Positions 43,213 through 52,037 of a DNA stretch of 53,218 nucleotides are shown one piece after another. Positions within the stretch are counted from its first letter, which is position 1; each line of letters opens with the position of its first letter. Below the pieces are notes generated by a model, which did not search any database, was not told where the DNA came from, and saw only the letters and a list, made by a program, of their open reading frames with translations. Where the stretch lies: NCBI GenBank assembly GCA_937862885.1, contig CALMEE010000148.1, positions 1 through 53,218 of the forward strand, read 5' to 3'. The translations under genes were made by a program, and so were the position numbers. This DNA is from an uncultured Planctomycetaceae bacterium (lineage in GTDB: Bacteria; Planctomycetota; Planctomycetia; Pirellulales; Pirellulaceae).

Positions 43213-45192
43213 GTGGGTAGCGATTTTCAAAATACCTTTCAACAGATTGCAAACAAGCTGCTGGCGAGATTCAATGAAATCGACCAGGACAGGCAAGACG
43301 TCAATTTGTCTCTGCCACAATTTTGTTTGAACAACAGACTGGTTCAAGCCGATGATCAAGTTGCCTTCACCGCTGGCAACCCAGACCAGTTGGACGATTA
43401 TCGGCAGCGGATCGATACCGATCAGGGACCGATTTGGGTAAGCAAAAATGCAATTATGTGTGCTTGCCCGAATTGCCAAGCTCCTGTTTCAGTGCGACTA
43501 TTATTGATGGTAGCTGAGTGCTGGAATTGTAATATTTCGATAGTCCTCAGTGAGCAACAACTCCGCGCCATCGAAGCATTGCTCGAAACAACCTCGCACC
43601 AGATTAGCGAGGTGGTTACGCCGCCAAAATCGAACAAGGGAGTTCGCACGCGGCGAACCCAAATTGGTGATAGGTTACCCCTGCATGTGGGCGATGAGTT
43701 CCGCCCGGAGCGGTCGGTGCGATTGTTGCGTCGGGCCATGAATTCTTTGCCCGCATGGCTAATCAGTTTTCTGGTCAACCTGATTATGCTCCTGATCCTT
43801 GCACTAATTTTCATTGTGCCAGACGACTTTTCGCCTGCCATCACACTTTCCACTTTCGTAAGTTCGCATGATCAAGAAGGAAGTGAACCGGAACTGCGCT
43901 CGCCAGAAGATCCACTCAAGTTTGACTCGGCCTTACCCCAACTGTTGGAGATAGGTGAAGAGGAATGGCGGGCGGAAACCAAACGAGCCGAAATCGACGC
44001 TGCCGAACTGTGGCAAGATGCGGTAGATGCTGACGTAGAACAGTTGAAAGAGCGAGTAACGCAGTTGGCTGGACCTGAGACACCGTTCTTGCTACGTGAT
44101 CCTCGATTGCGAAACGAAATTCTTTATCAGAATGGTGGAACGACGTTGACCGAAGCTGCGGTCGCCCGCGGTTTGCGCTGGTTAGCACAAGTGCAAAACG
44201 TCGATGGCAGTTGGAGCCTGGCGAATTACCGCAGGCATAAAGACCCGCGAAACGAAGGGGATGCCGCGGCGACTTCATTGGCATTGTTGCCCTTCTTAGG
44301 GGCTGGACAAACCCATGAATCTGGAAAATATCGAGACACTGTTATGCGCGGGATAAAATGGTTGATCGATCGCCAGAAAGCGAATGGAGATTTGCGGTGC
44401 GACTTTCCGGGTGAAGCAGGCATGTACGTCCACGGGCAAGCCACGATCGTGATTATTGAAGCTCTGGCAATGACCGGAGACGAAAAATTGCGTGTGGCAT
44501 GTGAGCGAGCCACCAAGTTCATCGAAAATGCACAGCACAAAGATGGTGGATGGCGCTACCAACCTCTTCAAGCTGGCGACACGAGCGTTTTTGGCTGGCA
44601 GCTCATGGCTTTGCAAAGCGCGCGAAACTCTGGAGCGGGAATTCCCGTTGATCGGTCAACGATGCGACTTGCTGGGTACTATCTCGATCAAGCCGGTAAG
44701 GCCTACGCGTCTGCGAGTTACTCAAAATATTTGGATGGAGCCGTCTATCGTTATGCCCCAAACCTCAACGATCCCACGCCAGCAATGACGGCGGAAGCAT
44801 TGCTTTGTCGGTTTTACTTAGGTTGGGATCGCGATGATCCGCGAATCGTCCAAGGCATACGATATCTGATGGAGCATCTGCCCGGCAGCGAAATTGAAAA
44901 CGGTCGGGAACGCGAATTTGATATTTACTACTGGTATTATGGTACGCAGACGTTACATCATTTCGGAGGACGCGAATGGGAAACCTGGAACCGCCGCACC
45001 CGGGACTTATTGTATTTGCTGCAGGAAACGGAGGGAGAGTTGGCGGGAAGTTGGGACTCGCGGAAATTCAAGTGGGGACAAGCGGGCGGCAGGATTTTTA
45101 CGACGTCGTTTGCCATTTGTTCGTTGGAAGTCTATTATCGCCACTTACCTCTGTTCGAAAGAATCAAATTCGACAGCCAAGCCGCCCACTAA
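43213..45192 (+). CDS. Zinc-ribbon, single-pass membrane protein with prenyltransferase/squalene-oxidase-type repeats
   Basis: A protein of 659 residues starting at GTG 43213, with GAGGA just ahead. Parts in order: a soluble N-terminus; a zinc ribbon with CACPNC near 78-83 and CWNC near 100; a linker; a membrane segment (FLVNLIMLLILALIFIV) near 188-206; an acidic helical region; then from about 310 to 640 alpha-alpha barrel repeats like those of terpenoid cyclases/prenyltransferases (GLRWLAQVQNVDGSWSL, GIKWLIDRQKANGDL, ATKFIENAQHKDGGWRY). Planctomycetes carry many such proteins. The catalytic DxDD of squalene-hopene cyclases is not seen, so it is probably not a cyclase but a binding module; this is inference. 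Confidence 0.88.
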   Translation: MGSDFQNTFQQIANKLLARFNEIDQDRQDVNLSLPQFCLNNRLVQADDQVAFTAGNPDQLDDYRQRIDTDQGPIWVSKNAIMCACPNCQAPVSVRLLLMVAECWNCNISIVLSEQQLRAIEALLETTSHQISEVVTPPKSNKGVRTRRTQIGDRLPLHVGDEFRPERSVRLLRRAMNSLPAWLISFLVNLIMLLILALIFIVPDDFSPAITLSTFVSSHDQEGSEPELRSPEDPLKFDSALPQLLEIGEEEWRAETKRAEIDAAELWQDAVDADVEQLKERVTQLAGPETPFLLRDPRLRNEILYQNGGTTLTEAAVARGLRWLAQVQNVDGSWSLANYRRHKDPRNEGDAAATSLALLPFLGAGQTHESGKYRDTVMRGIKWLIDRQKANGDLRCDFPGEAGMYVHGQATIVIIEALAMTGDEKLRVACERATKFIENAQHKDGGWRYQPLQAGDTSVFGWQLMALQSARNSGAGIPVDRSTMRLAGYYLDQAGKAYASASYSKYLDGAVYRYAPNLNDPTPAMTAEALLCRFYLGWDRDDPRIVQGIRYLMEHLPGSEIENGREREFDIYYWYYGTQTLHHFGGREWETWNRRTRDLLYLLQETEGELAGSWDSRKFKWGQAGGRIFTTSFAICSLEVYYRHLPLFERIKFDSQAAH

Positions 45193-45354
45193 CAGTATTG
45201 GGGAAACAGTTGTTTTGCGAAATTAGTTCTCTGGTGCATCTGCTAGAAAAGGCGGGCTCCTGTTCGCATGACGTCGCAGGTATCGCGCGGCGCTTCTACA
45301 GATTTAAGCTGCGCCGGTGGTTTCCTCAGTACGCCGGCTAGACTCGGTTGAAGG

Positions 45355-45387
45355 AAAAAATGAAGCGGTCGTTTCGACCGCTTCATT
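45355..45387 (-). terminator. Terminator of dnaG-rpoD
   Basis: TGAAGCGGTCG (45361-45371) and CGACCGCTTCA (45375-45385) form an 11-bp stem with a 3-nt loop. On the minus strand six T residues (45360-45355) follow. It lies 40 bp past the rpoD stop. Confidence 0.93.
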
Positions 45388-45427
45388 CAGGTGCACTCAG
45401 GTGTCAGCGTGACGGTCTCAATTGAGG

Positions 45428-47068
45428 TTATGCTACATTGTTGAGGAACCCTTCGAGTTGTTTGCATCGCGTTGGGTTTTGTAGTTTCTTGACGGCCTTT
45501 GCTTCGATTTGGCGGACACGTTCGCGCGTGACTCGGAAAATGCGGCCAACTTCCTCCAACGTGTAGGTGTAGCCATCGCCCAAACCATATCGTAAGCGGA
45601 TGATTTCTCGTTCACGGTAGGTAAGGGTCTTCAGCAAATGTTCAATTTTGTCGCGAAGAATTCCATTGTTCGCTTTGCGAGTAGGATTTTCGCAGGTTGA
45701 ATCCTCGAGGAACTCGCCGAAACTGCATTCTTCGGATTCGCCGACAGGTCGATCTAGGCTGACAGGTTGCCTGCCGATATCCATGACACGCCGTACTTCG
45801 TCCAACTCCATACCCGCCCGAACGGCAATTTCTTCGGAGGTAGGTTCGCGGCGTGTCTCTTGTTGAATTTGTTTTTCGATGTTTCGCAATCGAGTCAACA
45901 CGTCGATCATGTGAACTGGAATGCGGATGGTGCGAGCCTGGTCCGCGATGGCGCGAGTAATGGCTTGGCGAATCCACCATGTCGCATACGTCGAGAATTT
46001 GAAACCACGCCGATACTCATATTTGTCGACGGCGCGCATCAAGCCAGTGTTGCCCTCTTGGATCAAATCCAGAAAACTCATCCCCCGATTGCGATATCGT
46101 TTGGCGATAGATACGACCAGGCGCAAGTTGCAACTGGAAAGGTCGCGCTTTGCGTTCTCGAACTCACGGTGGTATTTTTCGCAGAGTTCGAAGCGCTTTT
46201 GCATGCCTGACGGGCTCTCTTGAGTCTCGATCATTAAACGGTGCAGCTCGCGACGAAGCCGAGTGCGTTCTTCATCTCGAGTTTCGTCGTCGCGAATATC
46301 GTTGAGGCGTTGCTTCAGCCAATTCATTCGCGATGCGAATTTTTTGAATTGGTCAATAAATGGGCTGACGCGTCTGGAGCGTAGACTTAGCTCCTCGATG
46401 AGAATGAGCATCTTGTTGCGATTAGCGATGAAGCATTTTCGGGCAGCACGTTTCGTTTCGACATCCGCAGAATTCGAAATCATCTGACCGAAATCGCGCT
46501 TGGATTGTAGGACAAGCTGCTCAAGTGTACGAAAATTATGTGGCATACGCCCCAATATTTGATCTTTCGTCAATTGATCCGTGAGCGACACCTTGATTGT
46601 CCGATCGAACGGCAGTTCACCATCGTAAACGCGTTTTAGCGTCGACAACGCTGTACTCAACGCATAAAAGTTGCTCAGTACAGCCCGACGAAATCGTCGT
46701 CGAGCAATTTCGATGCGTTTGGCAAGCGCGATTTCCTCTTCGCGGCTGAGTAGTGGCAATTCGGCCATCTGACTCAAATACATACGGATCGGATCATCAC
46801 CGGTTCTGACCAGGCGTTCAGGGATTTGCAGCGAACCAAATTCCTCTTCGACTTTAGCCAGATCTTCTAAGGTTGGACCGTCGGCTTTGACGGGAACTTC
46901 GTCACGGATTTCGATTCCATAACTTTCCAATGCGACGATTAGATTGTCCAGCTTTTCTGGACTGTTGGATTCATCAGGCAGGTAGTTGATGACGTCGTCG
47001 TATGTAAGATAACCGTTCTTCTTGCCTTTTTTTACCAGTTCCTGTAATTCAAGTTCAAGGTCTTGCAC
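45428..47068 (-). CDS. rpoD: Primary RNA polymerase sigma factor RpoD/SigA
   Basis: A protein of 546 residues from GTG 47068, which has AGGAGGG at ideal spacing; the frame stays open further upstream to 47119. Region 1.1 is present ([20 protein letters not shown]). Region 1.2 reads [20 protein letters not shown] near 105. A nonconserved region follows, then region 2 ([60 protein letters not shown]), region 3, and region 4 with the helix-turn-helix [20 protein letters not shown] near 513. It directs RNA polymerase to housekeeping promoters. It is downstream of dnaG and followed by a strong terminator, as in the macromolecular synthesis operon. Confidence 0.97.
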   Translation of the reverse strand: MQDLELELQELVKKGKKNGYLTYDDVINYLPDESNSPEKLDNLIVALESYGIEIRDEVPVKADGPTLEDLAKVEEEFGSLQIPERLVRTGDDPIRMYLSQMAELPLLSREEEIALAKRIEIARRRFRRAVLSNFYALSTALSTLKRVYDGELPFDRTIKVSLTDQLTKDQILGRMPHNFRTLEQLVLQSKRDFGQMISNSADVETKRAARKCFIANRNKMLILIEELSLRSRRVSPFIDQFKKFASRMNWLKQRLNDIRDDETRDEERTRLRRELHRLMIETQESPSGMQKRFELCEKYHREFENAKRDLSSCNLRLVVSIAKRYRNRGMSFLDLIQEGNTGLMRAVDKYEYRRGFKFSTYATWWIRQAITRAIADQARTIRIPVHMIDVLTRLRNIEKQIQQETRREPTSEEIAVRAGMELDEVRRVMDIGRQPVSLDRPVGESEECSFGEFLEDSTCENPTRKANNGILRDKIEHLLKTLTYREREIIRLRYGLGDGYTYTLEEVGRIFRVTRERVRQIEAKAVKKLQNPTRCKQLEGFLNNVA

Positions 47069-47179
47069 AATACCCTCCTGCGAATTCCTTTCGCGATGTG
47101 CGGGGGACATCGGCGGCATCGACGCTGAGCTAATGCAGGCTCAACCGACAAGGCCATTGCCGTAATGAAGCGGGGCAAG

Positions 47180-49063
47180 CTACCCATCCTTAGGTGCTTT
47201 ATTCACATGGCGTTGCAAAGCTCGTTCCGAAAGTTGGCGGAAAATGCGTTCCGCATCAGTTTCATCGGCAGCAGACTGAAGTTCAGCTATCGCGCGACGC
47301 TGCGCAGCGAGATCCCGACTTCGTTCAAAGTCAGCATAAATTTGGTCAAACCGACTTTCGACGCTTACGTCAGAACCCGCCGATTTCATTTGCGCAATTT
47401 CATCCAGACCGTTCAACAGGCTCTTTAAGTCGAAATCTTCAATGCTAATCATCAACGTTTGGAAGTCGGGAGCCTTGCCGGCGCGATGGCACTCGCACAT
47501 CAAAGAATAAATCTCGCTAGCGACTTCATCCTGTAGATCTTCCTTGGTAATTCTTTCAAAAACTTTTGGAAAAATTACCGGCGATTCAAGAATTAACTGA
47601 ATTATCTCGAAGTCGCGGTGAGTAAGCCGGATTTTGCTCAGTTTGCGCAAATTAGCTGAATTGCCCGGCGACATTTCAGGCGACGCCGACACCGGATTGG
47701 TCGATCGCTTTTCAACCAACCGACGTTTTATTTGCTCGATGTCGATTTGAAAGATCCGCGATAATCGCGAGAGGAGTTGGTGCTCGAGCAAATTCGTATC
47801 TGAGCGAGAACTCATCTGACGTGGACTTCGTGCGATTGTGGTCAAAATATTCTCCAACGACTTATGCGCCATGTGCGTATCGTTCAGCAAATCGATGCCT
47901 GCAGTCTCAACGCGTATCTTGTGATCGATGGCATCGACGGCTTTGGCCACGAGTTTGCGAAATTCCCCGGCGCCGTGGTGCATCAAGAAGTCAAAGGGGT
48001 CGGCTGCATCTGGTAGAGTTAGAATTCGTAAATCGATGTCGGCTGAAACGAACAACTCAAGTACTTCGTTTGCACGCCGTTTCCCAGCTTCATCTCCGTC
48101 CAAAACGAGGGTGACTCGATCAGCAAATGGTCGAATGATCTTAATATGCCGTAGGCCGAGCGCTGTGCCCAATACGGCAACCACGTTATCGATTCCCGCG
48201 ATCCATGCGGCAATCACGTCAGTATAGCCCTCAACCACAATTAGATGCTTGGTTTTTGCGATCGCATCGCGCATCAAGTTAAGGCCGTAAAGTTGTTCGC
48301 TTTTTGAAAAGAGCTTGGTTTCGGGCGAATTGATGTACTTGGCGGGTGGATCGCCGTGTTTCAGTTCTTGTTGCCGAGCAAATTCCGGTATGATTCTCCC
48401 GCCAACCGCGATTGGGCGATCGAAGCGATCACGAATCGGGAATATGACCCGTCCGCGAAAGCGATCATAATAGCCATTGGAATTTTCTTTCTGTTTCAAC
48501 ATGCCTACGGCATGCAAGACTTCCGGTGAGTAGTCACTCGAACGAGCGCGATCAAGTAACCAACTGAATTCGTCTGGAACATAGCCAATCTTGAAAGCAT
48601 CAATGGCAGAGCGATTTATGCCGCGTTCGGCCAAATAATCGCGCGCAATCTGGGCGTCCGCGCTTGTTTTCAGGAATTCGTGATATTGTTTCTCAACCCA
48701 TGTCATCGCGTTATACAACGTGGGTTTATCGTTTGGATCGCCGGAGACCGTGCGGACCGGCGAACGGCGAGTCAGTTGTATGCCGGCCATCTTCGCCAGC
48801 AATTCCATTGCCTGCGGAAACTCCACGTTTTCACGTCGCATCACGAAGCTGAAGATGTCACCGCCAATGTCACAAACCCAGCACTTCCACGATTGCCGGG
48901 CTGGATTGATTTGCAGGCTGGGTCGTTTGTCATCGTGCCAAGGGCACAATGCTGTGAAGGCGTTTCCTTGCCGACGCAGTTCTAAGTAATTGCCGACCAC
49001 TTCCTCAATACTCAGGGCTTGTCGAATTCGTTCTTTGTCGTCATAACCGAATTGATCATGCAT
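47180..49063 (-). CDS. dnaG: DNA primase
   Basis: A protein of 627 residues. The N-terminal zinc-binding domain has CPWH (C40, H43) and CWVC (C61, C64). The RNA polymerase core follows with the YFGGRV-like FRGRVIFPIRDRFDRPIAVG near 195. The Toprim motifs are VVEGYTDVIAAW near 265 and LDGDEAGKRRA near 308. The C-terminal part (about 450-600) is the DnaB-helicase-binding region. It makes RNA primers for replication. The rpoD gene starts 111 bp downstream, while rpsU, the usual first gene of this cluster, is absent. Confidence 0.97.
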   Translation of the reverse strand: MHDQFGYDDKERIRQALSIEEVVGNYLELRRQGNAFTALCPWHDDKRPSLQINPARQSWKCWVCDIGGDIFSFVMRRENVEFPQAMELLAKMAGIQLTRRSPVRTVSGDPNDKPTLYNAMTWVEKQYHEFLKTSADAQIARDYLAERGINRSAIDAFKIGYVPDEFSWLLDRARSSDYSPEVLHAVGMLKQKENSNGYYDRFRGRVIFPIRDRFDRPIAVGGRIIPEFARQQELKHGDPPAKYINSPETKLFSKSEQLYGLNLMRDAIAKTKHLIVVEGYTDVIAAWIAGIDNVVAVLGTALGLRHIKIIRPFADRVTLVLDGDEAGKRRANEVLELFVSADIDLRILTLPDAADPFDFLMHHGAGEFRKLVAKAVDAIDHKIRVETAGIDLLNDTHMAHKSLENILTTIARSPRQMSSRSDTNLLEHQLLSRLSRIFQIDIEQIKRRLVEKRSTNPVSASPEMSPGNSANLRKLSKIRLTHRDFEIIQLILESPVIFPKVFERITKEDLQDEVASEIYSLMCECHRAGKAPDFQTLMISIEDFDLKSLLNGLDEIAQMKSAGSDVSVESRFDQIYADFERSRDLAAQRRAIAELQSAADETDAERIFRQLSERALQRHVNKAPKDG

Positions 49064-49113
49064 GGGACAACCTCAATTGTCGATGGAGCGAAGCAACCGG
49101 TCGGCTGCAAGAT

Positions 49114-49845
49114 TCATGATTTATGTGCGAAATTAGGCCAGTTCCGGCCGAGCGATTTCTGTTGCAGTCCTGTGATTTTTTTGATTCCCGCTTTTGCCAA
49201 TTTCAATAATTCGTTCAATTGCTTTTCAGAGAAAGTGGCTTCTTCACCAGTCCCCTGAATTTCCACAAATTCGCCGCTCCCCGTCATTACGATATTCATG
49301 TCGACACTTGCCGCGGAATCAAGGTGGTAATCCAAATCCAAGATCGGCTTTCCATCGACGATGCCCACGCTCACAGAAGCCAAACTATTTCGGATGGGAA
49401 AATTGTGCCCCGAGGGGAGTTCAGCTCGAATCGAATTCACGGCGTCCACCAATGCGATGAACGCTGCATTGATACATGCCGTGCGCGTTCCGCCATCCGC
49501 CTGTAGAACTTCACAGTCGATCGTGATTTGCCGGGGACCGAGTGCGTTTAAGTCGACGATAGCCCGCAAACTTCGACCAATCAATCGTTGTATCTCAGTT
49601 GTCCTACCATCGATTTTCGAACGCTCACGCGGTTTTCTTGGATTAGTGCTTCCTGGAAGCATGTTATATTCAGCAGTCACCCATCCTTTTTCCAGCTGCT
49701 GCATCCATGGCGGGATATTTTGATCAACACTTGCCGTGCATAAAACGATCGTGTCGCCAGCCTGCCACCAAACACTGCCTGGCGCGGCTTTGGTAAAACG
49801 GCGTTTGATACTTATGGGACGAAGTTCATCTCGATTTCTGGCCAA
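49114..49845 (-). CDS. rph: Ribonuclease PH
   Basis: A protein of 243 residues, the standard length. Motifs: MARNRDELRPISIKRRFTKA, GSVWWQAGDTIVLCTASVDQ, the GWVTAEYNMLPGSTNPRKPR segment, IQRLIGRSLRAIVDL, and the catalytic region TIDCEVLQADGGTRTACINA. It trims tRNA 3' ends by phosphorolysis. Translation starts at TTG 49845, supported by AAGGAG 5 nt upstream. It lies 50 bp upstream of dnaG and probably shares its transcript. An imperfect 20-bp palindrome lies 75 bp upstream at 49920-49939. Confidence 0.96.
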   Translation of the reverse strand: MARNRDELRPISIKRRFTKAAPGSVWWQAGDTIVLCTASVDQNIPPWMQQLEKGWVTAEYNMLPGSTNPRKPRERSKIDGRTTEIQRLIGRSLRAIVDLNALGPRQITIDCEVLQADGGTRTACINAAFIALVDAVNSIRAELPSGHNFPIRNSLASVSVGIVDGKPILDLDYHLDSAASVDMNIVMTGSGEFVEIQGTGEEATFSEKQLNELLKLAKAGIKKITGLQQKSLGRNWPNFAHKS

Positions 49846-50293
49846 CTGTACTCCTTAAGTTCAATGCGGCAACTACCGCCGTAATCGTTCCGGCGCAATC
49901 TATAGACATTGCGAGTCGACAAATCTCGCGCGAAATTTGAATATGTATTTGATGTGTGCAGGTTCTCCCCAGATCCGCAATCACGTTAAGCTCCCAGACG
50001 CGAATCAACCACGCCAACGCAACAGAGCCGTTTTGCCATGATACGACATGTCAATCAAGCGATACGCCATTGGATGAGACGTTCCAAAGCGCACAGAACA
50101 TTTTCAACTTCTGGACCGACAAATCGCGAGCCCAAGTGAGTTCGAAGATCGTTGGGAACGCTCAGAACATCGAACAGCCTGGCTTCAAACAGACAACGAT
50201 CGACCATTTGAGAACCTAAGATATCTCGTTGCCGTTTCTCGTTTTGTAGCGTAGATCAGCAACCTGATTGCCGCCAGCGATCCAAACGCTCGT
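49846..50293. other. Gap upstream of rph with an imperfect palindrome
   Basis: No gene is supported. The only distinct element is CAAATCTCGCGCGAAATTTG at 49920-49939, which is self-complementary except for one pair. No clear promoter or terminator was recognised. Confidence 0.45.
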
Positions 50294-50902
50294 CTATTTT
50301 TGAGCTGCGGCGAAAAGCCGTGCGACTTCATTCCAATTAATCACATTGAAAAACGCAGCAACATAGTCGGGCCGGCGGTTTTGGTACTTCAAGTAATAAG
50401 CGTGTTCCCATACGTCAACACCCATCAAAGGAATTCGGCCGAACATAAGGGGACTGTCCTGATTAGCAGTACTTTCGACTTTCAACTTCCCGTGATCGAA
50501 CGATAGCCAAGCCCATCCACTGCCAAAACGGTTCAAAGCAGCATCAGTGAATTGCTTTTTGAATTCGTCGAAGTTGCCAAATGTAGCGTTGATTGCCGAA
50601 GCCAGTTCTCCAGATAGCGATCCCGCACCACCGGGTGCCATGAGCGTCCAAAAAAGTGTGTGGTTCGCGTGGCCACCAGCATTGTTTTGCACGGCCGTGC
50701 GAATGTTCTCCGGTAAAGCCGCCAAGTCAGAAATTAAGCTATCAACCGATTTGCCAGCAAACGCGGTTCCTTCGACTGCAGCGTTCAACTTAGCGACATA
50801 GGTCGCGTGATGTTTTCCATGGTGAATCTCCATGGTTTGGGCATCGATGTACGGCTCTAAAGCATCAAAAGCATATGGAAGTTGGGGCAATTCATGCGCC
50901 AT
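50294..50902 (-). CDS. sod: Superoxide dismutase, Mn-type by motif
   Basis: A protein of 202 residues from ATG 50902, which has AGGAG about 9 nt upstream; the frame extends six codons further. The four metal ligands are H27 ([12 protein letters not shown]), H81 ([13 protein letters not shown]), D163 and H167 (DVWEHAYYL). The NNAGGHANH and [19 protein letters not shown] segments match the Mn rather than the Fe subgroup, though cambialistic use cannot be excluded. It converts superoxide to peroxide and oxygen. No export signal is present, so it is cytoplasmic. It is probably monocistronic. Confidence 0.96.
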   Translation of the reverse strand: MAHELPQLPYAFDALEPYIDAQTMEIHHGKHHATYVAKLNAAVEGTAFAGKSVDSLISDLAALPENIRTAVQNNAGGHANHTLFWTLMAPGGAGSLSGELASAINATFGNFDEFKKQFTDAALNRFGSGWAWLSFDHGKLKVESTANQDSPLMFGRIPLMGVDVWEHAYYLKYQNRRPDYVAAFFNVINWNEVARLFAAAQK

Positions 50903-51152
50903 TTTATTCTCTCCTAACAAAGTCTATGAGTAATCCCGCACGTACGCCTACGAAGTCGGGAATTCGCCAAGAAACATATCCTAAGATAACGCGTTTACCT
51001 CGTTTACGCAATCAAGCGCCGCGATTGGGCCGGGTTCCGCAACAGGCCGATTTGGGCCCAAAACGATGTCAGAATGTGACTTGCGATGACACGATTTTGA
51101 TCCTAACAGCGTGAGCCATGTTTAGAACCTGCAATCAGGAAATAGCAAGTCT

Positions 51153-51485
51153 TCATTTCCCATCGAGAATATCGCCACCCGATAAGATTGGTGGCTGTTC
51201 CGTAGACTCGTCACCCCAAATTGAAAGATCGGAACCTTGGGTTCCAAAACGGGTTCGGCTCGAACCAACTGGACCATCGGCTGAAGTGCCCGGAAATTCC
51301 AGGTCCCTAGAAGTTTGGTTTATCGACGGTTTTGCGGGGGGCGAAAGCCACTGCACAACGGCAAAACCCGAAACAATCAGTCCAAATATCACGAACAAGC
51401 CAACAAACATCTTGAATGGACTTTGTTCAACGTCGGACGGATCGTCGAGATTCACAGTTTTGGTTTCCTCGAGATGTATCGCCAT
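51153..51485 (-). CDS. Small single-pass membrane protein, function unknown
   Basis: A protein of 110 residues starting at ATG 51485. Residues 1-25 are polar, a membrane segment lies at about 26-47 (FVGLFVIFGLIVSGFAVVQW), and the remaining 60 residues are Ser/Gly/Pro-rich and probably extracytoplasmic. No domain is recognised. It lies 250 bp upstream of sod in the same direction. Confidence 0.72.
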   Translation of the reverse strand: MAIHLEETKTVNLDDPSDVEQSPFKMFVGLFVIFGLIVSGFAVVQWLSPPAKPSINQTSRDLEFPGTSADGPVGSSRTRFGTQGSDLSIWGDESTEQPPILSGGDILDGK

Positions 51486-52037
51486 GGGGCAACTTCAATT
51501 AGCTGTAACGAAATGAACGGCAATTGAGCACGAAACCAATGCTTCGCCTTCGAACGAACTGGAATGCTTTGAACACGGCCAAATAGGCTGCAATTCAATC
51601 GAATAGCATCCAGATCTTGCTCTGTCGTTCTCTCTATTATTCACAGGTGTATGACAACGGTGGACGAGTTACAAAACAAATTGACAGACAGCAGAACTCA
51701 AACCGACTCGGCTCAAATAGCATTCATCACTGTCGTTACGAGGGTTTTAAACTCATGAACTCCAGTAATACATATTACACGAAAATTGCGTCAATTGCCA
51801 TCATGCCAAATGCTGCCGGGGCTCGTGAATTCTCTGTTAAGTGAAATTCATCCGCACAATCATCTACTAATGACATGGAAACGATTGCATAGTCCGATGA
51901 ATAGGCAAAAACGATAAATGGCAAAATATTGGGATTATATGAGTTGTACCAATTTTTTCTTTTATTCAGATGGTCAAATACCCGAAGATTACGACAAGCG
52001 CCCGTTTTTTAAGATCACCGAGTGGAACTGGACTGCT
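51486..52037. other. Gap before the secretin-N-like gene
   Basis: No supported gene. The frame of the next gene is open back to an ATG at 51918 (an in-frame TAA lies just before it), so part of this gap could be coding if that start is used. Nothing else is distinct. Confidence 0.4.

Noticed and set aside
51617..51844. Rightward frame of 75 codons
   Set aside because: No domain, ribosome binding site or natural composition.
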